A stretch of 64,000 nt of DNA from Bacteroidales bacterium (GCA_024400425.1 JAKSMV010000016.1:1-64000), one strand, 5' to 3'; counted from the stretch's first letter, positions 24,339 to 33,293 are shown. Made by a program: numbers and translations. Notes: a model not told the origin generated them from the sequence alone.

Positions 24339-25946
24339 TTAGAATCCCATGCTGAACCAATACCAGAATTTTTCTTCCATTTCCTTCCAAGCTTGGCGTG
24401 TCGAAGCAGCAAAGTCGGAGGTGTATTGGTTAACCAAAGTAGTAGCTTCATTGGTCTTTCCTTCGTCAATAAGGCCTTGGGCCTTCTTTTCGAGGGCAGG
24501 AATCTCGTCCATGGCTTTCTGCTCGAAACGGGTCACGTTGCCAAGCAAGGTCTTTTTCGTGCGTCCCCACTGCACCGTGGCGAGTTTGTTGGCCTTGCGG
24601 TAGTGCCAAATCCAAGCCTCGTCGCGATAGCGGAGCTGACCGCACTTATTGAAGCCATCGGGGACGATGGTCGAGCCTGAGAAAATAGGAATGCGCGGGC
24701 TTTGTCCCGGGTTGTCGCAAGCCATCCAGCAGATAGCACCGATTTCGTCGGGCACCCAGCTGCGGCATTGGATGACGTGGTTGTAGCTGCTCCATGCCAC
24801 CGACACGGTACGGTGGAAATCGATGGTTCCAGGAGCCAGGAAATTCAGCGTGTTCTGCATGGCACCCGTGAGCCAAGGATTGGCAATAGGGCTGATGATT
24901 GTATCGTTGACCGTGGTGCCATCGTCCAAACGCTTCTTGGTGACCGTCTTCACGTTTTGCGTCATGTCCATATCGGTGCCTTCGTAGGTGCTCTTGAAGA
25001 GTTCCATCACCTTGAGCACATCGACATTTTCGTCAGGCTTAACGGAGAACGGGAGTTCTTCCATGTCGCGCGTAAGGTTCAGCGAAGGAGCCAGTTGGCT
25101 GAGAATGAAGAACTCGCGGTCGCTGAAGTTCTTGCCACCGCCATAGCTGCTGTGGAAAGCTTTATAGAACACAAATTCGCCCTTGCCGTCCCACAAACCG
25201 TATTTCTTGGCGACCTTCTCGCAGTTGTCGGAGCAGTAGAAATCCTTGCTCTTGCGCTCGAGCTTGCCGATGCGTGAGATGTTGGCCGAAACGCCCACCT
25301 CGTCGTCGGGGATACGCTTGGCAGCCCACACGCCACCGATATTCTCAGAACCTTCGCCGAGGATTTCCATCTGCCAAACCTCGTTCTTGTCGGCAATGGT
25401 GATGCACTCGCCACCGTCGCCGTAGCCATATTCCTTGACGAGTTTTCCGATGAGTTGGATGGCATCGCGGGCATTGTCGCAGCGTTGCAGGGCAACGCGC
25501 TCCAGTTCCTCAATCATGAACATGCCATTATTATTAATTAAGGTGTCAGGACCAGAGAAAGTGGTTTCGCCGATGGCCAACTGTTTTTCGTTAAGGCAAG
25601 GATAAGCCGTGTTGAGGTAACGATAGGTATGGGCGACCTCAGGGATTTCGCCAGCCAGTTCGAGGCCGCGGTTGTCGAATGGGTCTTCGGTGTGCATAGT
25701 GCCTTTATAGACCTTGTGCATCTCGCCTTCCTTGTGGTCGGCAGCGGCTTCCCATTGCATCCAAGTGCGGTAGCGGCCGTCGCAGGTATGCGAAGTGATG
25801 ACTGATCCGTCGGTGGATGCGTTCTTGCCCACCATGATGCTAGTGCAGCAAGCACCGTCGAGCATTTCCTGATTGTCGTCCTGTGCTTTGATATTCAAGC
25901 TGATAAGTAGGAGACTTGCTAAGAGTAATGATTTGAATTTGAACAT
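24339..25946 (-). CDS. C69 family dipeptidase, secreted
   Basis: Encodes 535 residues. Ntn-hydrolase fold peptidase that cleaves dipeptides. Signal peptide of about 21 residues ends at IKAQ; the catalytic Cys is C34, aligned by CTSIMVGKNASTDG with the N-terminal nucleophile motif of this family, so a short propeptide is probably removed. The start is ATG 25946; a longer TTG frame begins next to the promoter. It is divergent from tnaA across a 389-bp regulatory region. The periplasmic location suits peptide breakdown feeding amino-acid fermentation. Confidence 0.9.
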   Translation of the reverse strand: MFKFKSLLLASLLLISLNIKAQDDNQEMLDGACCTSIMVGKNASTDGSVITSHTCDGRYRTWMQWEAAADHKEGEMHKVYKGTMHTEDPFDNRGLELAGEIPEVAHTYRYLNTAYPCLNEKQLAIGETTFSGPDTLINNNGMFMIEELERVALQRCDNARDAIQLIGKLVKEYGYGDGGECITIADKNEVWQMEILGEGSENIGGVWAAKRIPDDEVGVSANISRIGKLERKSKDFYCSDNCEKVAKKYGLWDGKGEFVFYKAFHSSYGGGKNFSDREFFILSQLAPSLNLTRDMEELPFSVKPDENVDVLKVMELFKSTYEGTDMDMTQNVKTVTKKRLDDGTTVNDTIISPIANPWLTGAMQNTLNFLAPGTIDFHRTVSVAWSSYNHVIQCRSWVPDEIGAICWMACDNPGQSPRIPIFSGSTIVPDGFNKCGQLRYRDEAWIWHYRKANKLATVQWGRTKKTLLGNVTRFEQKAMDEIPALEKKAQGLIDEGKTNEATTLVNQYTSDFAASTRQAWKEMEEKFWYWFSMGF

Positions 25947-25984
25947 GAATATTGTATTTTTGATGATTGTCTTCAATTGGTCTG

Positions 25985-25992
25985 CAAATATA
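25985..25992 (-). promoter_or_regulatory. -7 box of the C69 dipeptidase
   Basis: TATATTTG on the minus strand, about 38 bases before ATG 25946. Confidence 0.65.
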
Positions 25993-26039
25993 GGAAAAAC
26001 CGATTTTTAGTCCAAGAAAAAGGCTTTTTTAACAAAATA

Positions 26040-26071
26040 TTTGCATCGTAATCGAAAAGTTTGTAATTTTG
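26040..26071 (+). promoter_or_regulatory. tnaA promoter (-33 and -7)
   Basis: TTTG (26040-26043), 20 bp, then TAATTTTG (26064-26071): the full Bacteroidota pattern. It predicts a 5' leader of about 255 nt before tnaA. Confidence 0.7.
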
Positions 26072-26092
26072 ACACGCTTTTTCAGATATGAT

Positions 26093-26158
26093 ATGAAAAT
26101 GCCTAATGCCATAGAAAAGCCTAATTACCTCAACGTCAAGGAACGCGACAGATTCTGA
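26093..26158 (+). CDS. possible tnaA leader peptide (21 aa)
   Basis: ATG-to-TGA frame of 21 codons in the long 5' leader, reading MKMPNAIEKPNYLNVKERDRF. Its stop lies in a hairpin formed by AGATTCT (26150-26156) and AGAATCT (26163-26169). A second short frame of 12 codons follows at 26189-26227. Unlike TnaC of enterobacteria, neither contains tryptophan, so a TnaC-type mechanism is not shown. Both may be chance. Confidence 0.25.
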   Translation: MKMPNAIEKPNYLNVKERDRF

Positions 26159-26335
26159 AGTAAGAATCTTGTAGTGCGTGAGCTTTCTATGCTTCCAATC
26201 AAACAAGATTTTCAAGATAACGAATAGATGCTAATACGGATTGGCATGACGTAAATCTATTTACAACACACAGACACATAGTCAAACAAACAAATAAACA
26301 ATTCAACAACAAACAAATAAATAAACAATAAAATC

Positions 26336-27712
26336 ATGGAATTACCATTTGCAGAAGCGTGGAAAATCAAGATGGTTGAACCTATCAAGAAATCCACCCG
26401 CGAAGAACGCGAACAATGGCTCGAAGAAGCCCACAACAACATCTTCATGCTGAAATCAGACCAAGTGTATATCGACCTTTGCACCGACTCAGGTACAGGC
26501 GCCATGAGCGACCGCCAATGGAGTGCAATGATGATGGGCGACGAAAGCTATGCTGGTGCTCGCAGCTTCTTCCACTTCAAGGACACCGTGACCGAAATCA
26601 CCGGTTTCCCATTCGTCATCCCTACCCACCAAGGCCGTGCTGCTGAAAACGTATTGTTCAGCTACCTCGTAAAGCCTGGTATGGTCATCCCTGGCAACGC
26701 CCACTTCGACACCACCAAGGGCCACATCGAAAGCCGCAAGGCCTTCGCTATCGACGTCACCTGCGACGAAGCCCACGACACCCAACTCGAAGTTCCTTTC
26801 AAGGGTAACGTCGGCCTCGAAAAGCTCGAAAAGGTGCTGAAGGAAAACAAGGGCAACGTTCCTTTCATGGTCCTCACCGTCACGAACAACACCGTAGGTG
26901 GTCAGCCAGTGAGCATGCAGAACATCCGTGAGACCTGCGAACTCTGCCACAAATATGGCGTGCCGGTCAACATGGACTCAGCCCGTTTCATCGAAAACGC
27001 CTACTTCATCAAGACCCGCGAAAAGGGTTACGAAAACAAGACCATCGCTGAAATCGCAAAGGAAATGTTCAGCTATGCCGACAGCATGACCATGTCGGCC
27101 AAGAAAGACGGTCTCGTCAACATGGGCGGCTTCATCGCTACCCGCAAGGAAGAATGGTATGAAGGCGCCAAGCGTTTCTGCATCCCATTCGAAGGCTTCC
27201 TCACCTATGGCGGCATGAACGGCCGCGACATGGACGCTCTTGCAGTGGGTCTGCGCGAAAACCTCGAATTTGGCATGATCGAAACCCGTATCAAGCAAGT
27301 GCAGTATCTTGCTGACCGCCTCGATGAATACGGCATCCCTTACCAGCGTCCTGCCGGTGGCCACGCCATCTTCGTCGATGCCGACAAGGTGTTGACCCAA
27401 ATCCCTAAGGAAGAGTTCCCAGCCCAAACCCTGACTTGCGAACTTTACCTTGAAGCAGGTATCCGTGCATGCGAAATCGGTTACGTTCTCGCCGACCGCG
27501 ACCCGGTCACCCGCGAAAACCGCTTTGGTGGCTTGGACTTCGTGCGCCTCTGCATCCCACGCCGTGTCTATACCAACAACCACATGGATGTCATCGCCGC
27601 TGCCCTGAAGAACGTCTATGACCGCCGCGACAGCATCAAGCGTGGCTTGGAAATCACTTGGGAAGCCGAACTCATGCGCCACTTCACCTGCCAATTCCGC
27701 AGACTGAAATAA
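26336..27712 (+). CDS. tnaA: tryptophanase
   Basis: Encodes 458 residues. PLP-dependent cleavage of L-tryptophan to indole, pyruvate and ammonia. The PLP lysine is K257 in SAKKDG. Asp125 in HFDTTKGH occupies the position that is Asp in tryptophanase and Thr in tyrosine phenol-lyase. The EAGIRACEIG region lacks the phenol-lyase-specific Arg, so tryptophanase is preferred. Length and sequence match the Bacteroides type. Codon use is biased and rich in GCC/AAG/GAA, suggesting high expression. A long leader precedes it and a terminator (27741-27764) follows, so it is a single-gene unit. Confidence 0.95.
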   Translation: MELPFAEAWKIKMVEPIKKSTREEREQWLEEAHNNIFMLKSDQVYIDLCTDSGTGAMSDRQWSAMMMGDESYAGARSFFHFKDTVTEITGFPFVIPTHQGRAAENVLFSYLVKPGMVIPGNAHFDTTKGHIESRKAFAIDVTCDEAHDTQLEVPFKGNVGLEKLEKVLKENKGNVPFMVLTVTNNTVGGQPVSMQNIRETCELCHKYGVPVNMDSARFIENAYFIKTREKGYENKTIAEIAKEMFSYADSMTMSAKKDGLVNMGGFIATRKEEWYEGAKRFCIPFEGFLTYGGMNGRDMDALAVGLRENLEFGMIETRIKQVQYLADRLDEYGIPYQRPAGGHAIFVDADKVLTQIPKEEFPAQTLTCELYLEAGIRACEIGYVLADRDPVTRENRFGGLDFVRLCIPRRVYTNNHMDVIAAALKNVYDRRDSIKRGLEITWEAELMRHFTCQFRRLK

Positions 27713-27740
27713 TCTTGTTTTTCAAAACGCAATTACCAAA

Positions 27741-27764
27741 AGCCGTCCTATTGGGCGGCTTTTT
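27741..27764 (+). terminator. tnaA terminator
   Basis: AGCCGTCC and GGGCGGCT (one G-U pair) form a stem with a TATT loop, followed by TTTT. Confidence 0.85.
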
Positions 27765-27777
27765 GCGTAAAAAGCAC

Positions 27778-27785
27778 TATCTTTG
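27778..27785 (+). promoter_or_regulatory. -7 box of the MntP-like gene
   Basis: TATCTTTG, 20 bases before ATG 27806. Confidence 0.65.
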
Positions 27786-27805
27786 CACCCTCAATTCATT
27801 TTCCA

Positions 27806-28372
27806 ATGACCACTTCAGCTATCATCATCAGCGTCATCTACGTGATTTGCCTCACCTCAAGCGTAGTGTCACGATCGGTAGGCATGGTGAGTACCGATGA
27901 CAAACCTTCACAAAAACTGCTGGTGCCACTCATCTTTGGCGCAACCCAAGCCGTGATGGCCTTTCTCGGCAACCTTGTGGGCGGGCTCATCTCGCATCTG
28001 TTCTCCTACATTGCCGAGTATTTGGTCTTTGCCATGATGCTGGTGGTCACTGTCAAGATGTTCGTCGATTCCATGAGGGTATTGAAAGGGAAGATGATGT
28101 ACACCGCCCGGAAAGAGATGGATTTCCTGCTCTTGGCTGTCATGGCTTCCGTCAACACTTTCCTGATGGCGCTTTTCGGCACCACCTTCATGCCCTTCGG
28201 CAAATGGTTCTATGCCATCGTCGCCTTGGCAGCCTTCTTGTGGGTATTCATCGTCGAGAAGTTCCCATTCAACCCCAAGATGCTGAAAAAAGTCAGTTTC
28301 GTTGAGTTTGCAGCTTCGGCTTTCATGCTCATCATTGCTATCCTTTACATGTTCACCGATTTATTAGCTTGA
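27806..28372 (+). CDS. divergent MntP-like membrane protein
   Basis: Encodes 188 residues with six predicted helices in two three-helix halves, like MntP manganese exporters. The usual acidic membrane residues are not kept: the second-half motif normally like SxDA is here ASVNTF. Mn2+ transport is therefore uncertain. A canonical MntP is encoded at 36914-37483, so this may be a diverged paralogue with another substrate. Start ATG 27806 follows its own promoter. The stop lies 3 nt before the ATG of the endonuclease gene, so they are co-transcribed. Confidence 0.7.
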   Translation: MTTSAIIISVIYVICLTSSVVSRSVGMVSTDDKPSQKLLVPLIFGATQAVMAFLGNLVGGLISHLFSYIAEYLVFAMMLVVTVKMFVDSMRVLKGKMMYTARKEMDFLLLAVMASVNTFLMALFGTTFMPFGKWFYAIVALAAFLWVFIVEKFPFNPKMLKKVSFVEFAASAFMLIIAILYMFTDLLA

Positions 28373-28374
28373 TT

Positions 28375-29934
28375 ATGAAAAAGATATTTTTGTTTTTCGT
28401 GACTTTGTCACTCTCATTAGCTACCTTTGCCCAACCTGCCAATTATTATAATTCGGCCAATGGCCTTACGGGCAACCAGTTGAAAATTGCCCTGCACAAC
28501 ATCATCAAAGGCCACACTTCGATATCGTACAGCCAAATCATGAACGCCTACTGGAGCACTGACAACAAAGGCAATGGCGTGGTTTGGGACATGTATTCCG
28601 ACCGACCAGGCGGCACGCCTCCTTATACCTTTTATCTAGGTCAAGATGCCTGTGGTTCCTATAGCGGCGAAGGCGACTGCTTCAATCGCGAGCACTCCTG
28701 GTGCCAGAGTTGGTTTAACGACCAAAGCACACCGCGCACCGACCTGCACCACATCTTCCCCACCGACGGCTACGTCAATGGTCGCCGTAGCAACAACCCT
28801 TTCGGTGAGGTGCGTTCAGCCGATTGGACTTCGATGAACGGTTCGAAACTCGGCTCATGCAAGACTTCTGGATATTCGGGTACTGTCTTCGAGCCTATCG
28901 ATGAATACAAAGGCGACTTTGCCCGCGCCATCATGTATATGAGCGTACGCTACTATGGTGAAGACTCAGGCTGGAGCAGCAGCGGCATGACCGACAAGAG
29001 CGAAATCAAGCAGTGGGCCATCAATATGCTGCTTCGCTGGAACGAACTCGACCCCGTCAGCCAGAAGGAAATCGACCGTAACAATGCGATTTACAATGAC
29101 TATCAGCACAACCGCAATCCTTTCGTCGATCATCCGGAATATGCCCGCATGATTTGGGACCCCAATTGGCACGGCACAACCTATACCGTTACCCTCTCGG
29201 CCAGCAATGGTGGTTCCATTAGCCCAGCGGGAACGCAAACCGTAAATGCCGGTAACAACCTGACTTTCACTGTCACACCTAATGCCGGTTATGTTATCGC
29301 CACTGTAAAAGTGAATGGGACTGCCGTCAGTTTAAACTCAAGCAACAGCTATACCATCACCAACATTCAGCAAAACACCACGGTTAACGCCACTTTTATC
29401 GAAAACACTGGCGACCTTTGTTCGGCACCGCAAGGCCTCACCGCTTCCGCATTCCAGAACACAGTCAACTTGGTCTGGCAAGCCGTGCCAGGTGCAACCG
29501 AATATGAAATCTATCGCGACGGCTCGCATATAGCCATGATGGCAAATGCCACCAGCTGGACCGACCGTTATCTCTCAGTAGGCGAACATTGCTATATGGT
29601 TGTCGCCTATTGTCTGGAAGGCATCTCCGACCCTTCAGATATCGTTTGTGCCGAAATAACCTATTCCGATGTAGAAGAAAACAGCAACGAGCCTGTGTAT
29701 CTTTTCCCCAACCCCATTGAGCGAGGCCAGGAGATGCATCTGAGCGGCAACCAATGGAAATTCGATTCGGTTGTGGTTTGTGACCTGTGCGGTCATGTCA
29801 TGCTCAAGGCGGCCGGGAAGTCACAAGGCGGCTTTGCGGTGACCATTCCCGTTGACATGCCTCGCGGATGCTATATCGTCCGTCTGATGAATGGCGGCGA
29901 AACCGTAAAGAACCTAAAACTCATGGTAAGATGA
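28375..29934 (+). CDS. secreted endonuclease I with T9SS sorting domain
   Basis: Encodes 519 residues. Signal peptide (cleavage near FAQ, 19-20). Residues about 25-265 are endonuclease I, with the metal-dependent active site DLHHIFPTDGYVNG (H125/H126) and NREHSWCQSWF. Then come an InlB-type B-repeat (about 268-345), an Fn3-like domain (about 350-435) and a C-terminal T9SS type A sorting domain with SNEPVYLFPNPIERG. It degrades external DNA, probably for nutrition, and should be exported through type IX secretion. ATG 28375; the queD ATG overlaps its stop. Confidence 0.93.
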   Translation: MKKIFLFFVTLSLSLATFAQPANYYNSANGLTGNQLKIALHNIIKGHTSISYSQIMNAYWSTDNKGNGVVWDMYSDRPGGTPPYTFYLGQDACGSYSGEGDCFNREHSWCQSWFNDQSTPRTDLHHIFPTDGYVNGRRSNNPFGEVRSADWTSMNGSKLGSCKTSGYSGTVFEPIDEYKGDFARAIMYMSVRYYGEDSGWSSSGMTDKSEIKQWAINMLLRWNELDPVSQKEIDRNNAIYNDYQHNRNPFVDHPEYARMIWDPNWHGTTYTVTLSASNGGSISPAGTQTVNAGNNLTFTVTPNAGYVIATVKVNGTAVSLNSSNSYTITNIQQNTTVNATFIENTGDLCSAPQGLTASAFQNTVNLVWQAVPGATEYEIYRDGSHIAMMANATSWTDRYLSVGEHCYMVVAYCLEGISDPSDIVCAEITYSDVEENSNEPVYLFPNPIERGQEMHLSGNQWKFDSVVVCDLCGHVMLKAAGKSQGGFAVTIPVDMPRGCYIVRLMNGGETVKNLKLMVR

Positions 29935-30365
29935 TGCTACTCACTAAGATTTTCCACTTCGATATGGCTCACGTGCTGAAAGACTATGATGGGCCTTGCC
30001 GCAACATTCACGGGCATTCCTACGAGCTTCGTGTGACGGTGAAAGGTGAGCCAATCAACGATCCTCAAAGCCCGAAAAACGGAATGGTCATGGACTTGCA
30101 CGACCTGAAATGCTTAGTCAACGAGCAAATTGTCAATCGTTTGGACCATGCCTTCGTGTTGAGTTCAGCCATGCCGACTGATTTCTTGGAAATCGTGCAA
30201 CGCGATTTCGAGAAGGTCGTGGTAGTCGATTATCAGCCCACAAGCGAGAATCTCATCCTTGATATGGTTCATCGCTTGCAAAAGGTTTTGCCTCAGCAAG
30301 TCACATTACACAAAATCATGTTGCAGGAAACACCCGGTTCGTATGTCGAGTGGGTGAATGAATAA
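29931..30365 (+). CDS. queD: 6-carboxytetrahydropterin synthase family protein
   Basis: Encodes 144 residues. Converts dihydroneopterin triphosphate to 6-carboxytetrahydropterin in queuosine synthesis. Zinc ligands H14 (FDMAH), H27 and H29 (NIHGHS) and the catalytic C23 (PCRN) are present, and QETPGSY holds the conserved Glu. An internal insert of about 15 residues (NDPQSPKNG) is typical of the subgroup. ATG 29931 overlaps the upstream stop; ATG 29934 is equally possible. Other queuosine genes are not in the window. Confidence 0.88.
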   Translation: MMLLTKIFHFDMAHVLKDYDGPCRNIHGHSYELRVTVKGEPINDPQSPKNGMVMDLHDLKCLVNEQIVNRLDHAFVLSSAMPTDFLEIVQRDFEKVVVVDYQPTSENLILDMVHRLQKVLPQQVTLHKIMLQETPGSYVEWVNE

Positions 30366-30370
30366 TTGAG

Positions 30371-31288
30371 TTACATCATCTTGCGATGGCGGAAATAGAT
30401 GTAGAAGCAAGCCGCCACAGCCACCATGACACCCAAAATACCATAGAAAGCCCAAGGTTTGTCTTGGAAAGGCAATCCGACATTCATGCCATAAAGGCCA
30501 GTGATAAAGGTCAAAGGCAGAATGATTGACGAAATGAGGGTGAGGATCTTCATCGTCTCGTTGGTCTTATTGGTCTGCATCGAATCGAAAGTTTGCGAGA
30601 GGCCTTCAATCAATTCCTCATAGTCTTCGGTCATGTCCCACACCTTTTGGTAGTAGTCCAAGATGTTGCCCCAGTAGTCTTCCATGAACTCGACATCCTC
30701 AGTGAAACCGGTGATTTTACCATTTTCAAAGAGATGGAAGAGCCGAAGCTGAGGTTTGAATATGGTGTTGATAAGGATGAGGTTCTTTCGGGTCACGCTG
30801 ATGCGTTCGATAATCTTCACTTGCTTCTCTTGAAGCAGTTCGCGGTTAATGAGTTCGACATCCAAACCCACCTTACGCAGCAGATACACCGATTCGGTCA
30901 TCAGTTTTTCAAGGATGCGGTAAAGCAAGATATCCGAACTCTTTATTTTCAGGTCGTCCTCTTCCTTGATACGTTCTTCGTATTCGCTGAACAACTGCGA
31001 CACGCCCCAAGGGTTTTTCTCGATAGAAATGATGTAATCCTTTCCCCAGAAAATCTTCACTTCCTTGATTTTCACGAACTTGTTTTGGCGGTCGAAGTTA
31101 GGGAAATGGAGAATGAGGAAATAATAGTCGTCGTAAATATCTATCTTGGGACGCTGGTTCACCGATTTGCAGTCTTCGATGTCTAAGGGGTGAAAATGAA
31201 ACCTATCTTTCAGGAATTCAAAGTCTTCTTCCGTTGGGTTGTTCAAGTGACGCCAAGTCAGGTTGCCGATTTTCAGGCTGTTAATCAT
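30371..31288 (-). CDS. corA: CorA family magnesium/divalent cation transporter
   Basis: Encodes 305 residues. A cytoplasmic alpha/beta N-terminal domain, a long helix with many acidic residues, and two C-terminal membrane helices. The selectivity motif GMN is present in FITGLYGMNVGLP and is followed by a positively charged tail RHRKMM. It acts as a pentameric Mg2+ channel in the inner membrane. ATG 31288. It converges with queD with only 5 bp between stops, and no separate terminator is visible. Confidence 0.93.
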   Translation of the reverse strand: MINSLKIGNLTWRHLNNPTEEDFEFLKDRFHFHPLDIEDCKSVNQRPKIDIYDDYYFLILHFPNFDRQNKFVKIKEVKIFWGKDYIISIEKNPWGVSQLFSEYEERIKEEDDLKIKSSDILLYRILEKLMTESVYLLRKVGLDVELINRELLQEKQVKIIERISVTRKNLILINTIFKPQLRLFHLFENGKITGFTEDVEFMEDYWGNILDYYQKVWDMTEDYEELIEGLSQTFDSMQTNKTNETMKILTLISSIILPLTFITGLYGMNVGLPFQDKPWAFYGILGVMVAVAACFYIYFRHRKMM

Positions 31289-31351
31289 AAGCCTCCCCCT
31301 TTCTTTTAAAAGTGAATACTACGTTTACATCGGTGCAAAATTTTTGCGGTG

Positions 31352-31359
31352 CAAAAATA
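31352..31359 (-). promoter_or_regulatory. -7 box of corA
   Basis: TATTTTTG on the minus strand, about 63 bases before ATG 31288. GGTGCAAAA is repeated at 31332-31340 and 31349-31357, around this site. Confidence 0.5.
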
Positions 31360-31521
31360 GTATTTTTCTTTGAAAATTTCGGAAGACGACGAGAAAAGTT
31401 GTTTCGGTGTTGGCATTTGACGCCTTCAGTAATTCCGTCCGGAAGCCCAAATCGGAATGACATTACCATGACCAAATTCGATGTCGTCTTTCACTACATA
31501 GTTGAAAGTTTCAATAAAATT

Positions 31522-31568
31522 GCACTATCATAGTGCGTTTTGTGCAGAAAATTGCACTGTCACAGTGC
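31522..31568. promoter_or_regulatory. tandem palindromes with compensating changes
   Basis: GCACTAT-C-ATAGTGC (31522-31536) and GCACTGT-C-ACAGTGC (31554-31568) are perfect 15-bp palindromes in a repeated frame that begins with AATT and ends with GTTTT. The A/T pair at one arm position became G/C in the other copy, so pairing or symmetry is conserved. It could be a dimeric operator pair or tandem terminators, in the 488-bp region between corA and the TPR gene. Confidence 0.6.
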
Positions 31569-31747
31569 GTTTTTGTAAAAATATACCGTTTTTCATCTTG
31601 ACATCTTCTGGGAAAACATAGACAGAAATCCAAGTTTTTACATATCATAACATTGATATTCAATATTTTAAATTAATAACAACTCATAAAAACATGGACA
31701 AACGCGGCACGTTCCGTCAATTGCTCTTGACAAATGTTTTTTGTGCG

Positions 31748-31755
31748 TAATTTTG
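31748..31755 (+). promoter_or_regulatory. -7 box of the TPR sensor gene
   Basis: TAATTTTG, 21 bases before ATG 31777. Confidence 0.65.
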
Positions 31756-31776
31756 TGATGTGAAAATCCAATCACT

Positions 31777-33273
31777 ATGAGAACAACGAACAAAACTATT
31801 CCATTTTTCCTGCTGGCAGCCTTGATGGTGCTGAGTTCGTGCAACGGTTTTGAGAAACGCTACGAAAAGGCCAACACCTTATATAATAATGGCTGCGAGG
31901 CGCGGCAGGCGAAAAACACCGAAGAAGCCGCCGAAGATTTCACAGAGGCTTTGCTCATCTTGCAGCAATGCAAGCCGCAAACCGATGAAAAAGTCGTGAT
32001 GCTGAGAAGCGAACTGCAAGACAACCTCGGCGCCATGTACTGGAAACACGGTCTGTTTGAGGCAGCCTTGGCAGAACACCAGCAAGCCGTCGAAGGCTTC
32101 CGCAGCCTTGCCGATGAGCCGAAACTGACCGCCGCCCTGCGCAACTGCGGGCGCGTCGCCACCTCGTTGGGCGATTTTGAACAAGGCAAAGCGTATTACG
32201 ACAGCGCTTTCGTTTTGGCTGAAAAAATCAACGACAAGGCTTTGCTTGGCGACCTCCATTTGGAAATCGGCAGAGACTATTACATGAACATCGGAGAATT
32301 TGAAAAAGGCATCGAAGAAGTGGCAAAAGCCTTGGAAATGCTTCAGAACCAGCCCGATGCTGACAACGATATCGACATCTGCCACATGACTTTGGGCATT
32401 TTGCATTACTACACCAACGAATACGAAACGGCCAAAACGCATTTGGGAAAAGCCTTGCGAAGCGAGCGCGCTGGATTGAGAATGTCGTGTTACCAAACGC
32501 TTTACGCCATCAGCAACAACATGGGCGACTTGAACCAAGCACTTGAATATCAAGACCTTTTCATTGAAAACATGATGCAAAGCGAAGCCGAGCAAAACAC
32601 CGAAGCCATGCAGCGCATCAAGGCGGAATATGAACTGAAAATGCAAAAGGCCGAAATGAACGCCATTCACCGCGTCCACGATTTCAAACTCTACCTTTTG
32701 ATTGCCGGAATCGTCATCCTGCTGCTTGTCATTTTGCTGATTGTCAGGAAGAAAATTGCCGACCACCGCATTGAGATGGAGCAATTCAAAGGGCAGGTGG
32801 AGCGCGACCAAAACCGCATTCACGAACTGGTGAGCGACATGGAAAACCTCATCCGCACCAACGACGAGTTGCGCAAAGACCGCCAGACCCTTTCGCAAAA
32901 GGAACTGCTGATGACCAGCCAGATACTGTTGCGCAACAAGGTCTTTGCCACGGCCAAAAGCCTCACCGAAGAAGTGACCACCGAATCGCTGAACTTCACG
33001 CTCAGCGAGGACGACTGGGCCGATTTCATCGGTCTGACCGATTTGGTTTACGACGGTTTCTCGCAGCGCCTGCTCAGCCTTTTCCCAAAACTCTCGAAAT
33101 GGGATGTGCGCATCTGCTGCCTCTCCAAACAAAATTTCTCCAACCAGGTGATTTCCATTCTGTTGGACACCCAAACCGATTCGTATTACCGCCGCAAGGT
33201 GCGCATCAAGCAAATGAAAATGGACATGACCGACGACAAGCGCAGCTTTGAGGAAATCGTGAATGCTGTGTAG
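31777..33273 (+). CDS. lipoprotein TPR sensor with transmembrane helix and HTH-like C-terminus
   Basis: Encodes 498 residues. Lipobox LSSC (Cys22), then tetratricopeptide repeats (about 28-260), one membrane helix LYLLIAGIVILLLV (about 305-323), a coiled coil (about 330-385) and a C-terminal segment (about 420-498) in the style LSKWDVRICCLSKQNFSNQVISI, a degenerate LuxR-like DNA-binding region common in Bacteroidota TPR regulators. It probably senses an envelope ligand and regulates transcription or signalling inside. A REP-like palindrome follows its stop; an LRR gene lies 75 bp downstream. Confidence 0.82.
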   Translation: MRTTNKTIPFFLLAALMVLSSCNGFEKRYEKANTLYNNGCEARQAKNTEEAAEDFTEALLILQQCKPQTDEKVVMLRSELQDNLGAMYWKHGLFEAALAEHQQAVEGFRSLADEPKLTAALRNCGRVATSLGDFEQGKAYYDSAFVLAEKINDKALLGDLHLEIGRDYYMNIGEFEKGIEEVAKALEMLQNQPDADNDIDICHMTLGILHYYTNEYETAKTHLGKALRSERAGLRMSCYQTLYAISNNMGDLNQALEYQDLFIENMMQSEAEQNTEAMQRIKAEYELKMQKAEMNAIHRVHDFKLYLLIAGIVILLLVILLIVRKKIADHRIEMEQFKGQVERDQNRIHELVSDMENLIRTNDELRKDRQTLSQKELLMTSQILLRNKVFATAKSLTEEVTTESLNFTLSEDDWADFIGLTDLVYDGFSQRLLSLFPKLSKWDVRICCLSKQNFSNQVISILLDTQTDSYYRRKVRIKQMKMDMTDDKRSFEEIVNAV

Positions 33274-33293
33274 AGACGCGATAATCGTGTCTC
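33273..33293. repeat. REP-like palindrome (GAGAC...GTCTC)
   Basis: GAGACGCGAT and ATCGTGTCTC form a 10-bp stem with one G-U pair immediately at the end of the TPR gene. It belongs to the same class as the element at 35558-35585. Confidence 0.55.

Noticed and set aside
26336-27712. tyrosine phenol-lyase instead of tryptophanase
   Set aside because: Asp125 and the EAGIRACEIG context follow tryptophanase, where phenol-lyases carry Thr and a specific Arg.
31312-31533. 73-codon frame between corA and the TPR gene
   Set aside because: Low-complexity composition, overlaps the corA promoter and the palindromic region; no ribosome site.
31879-33213. 444-codon frame opposite the TPR sensor gene
   Set aside because: Antisense of a gene with clear lipobox, TPRs and membrane helix; no promoter or family match.
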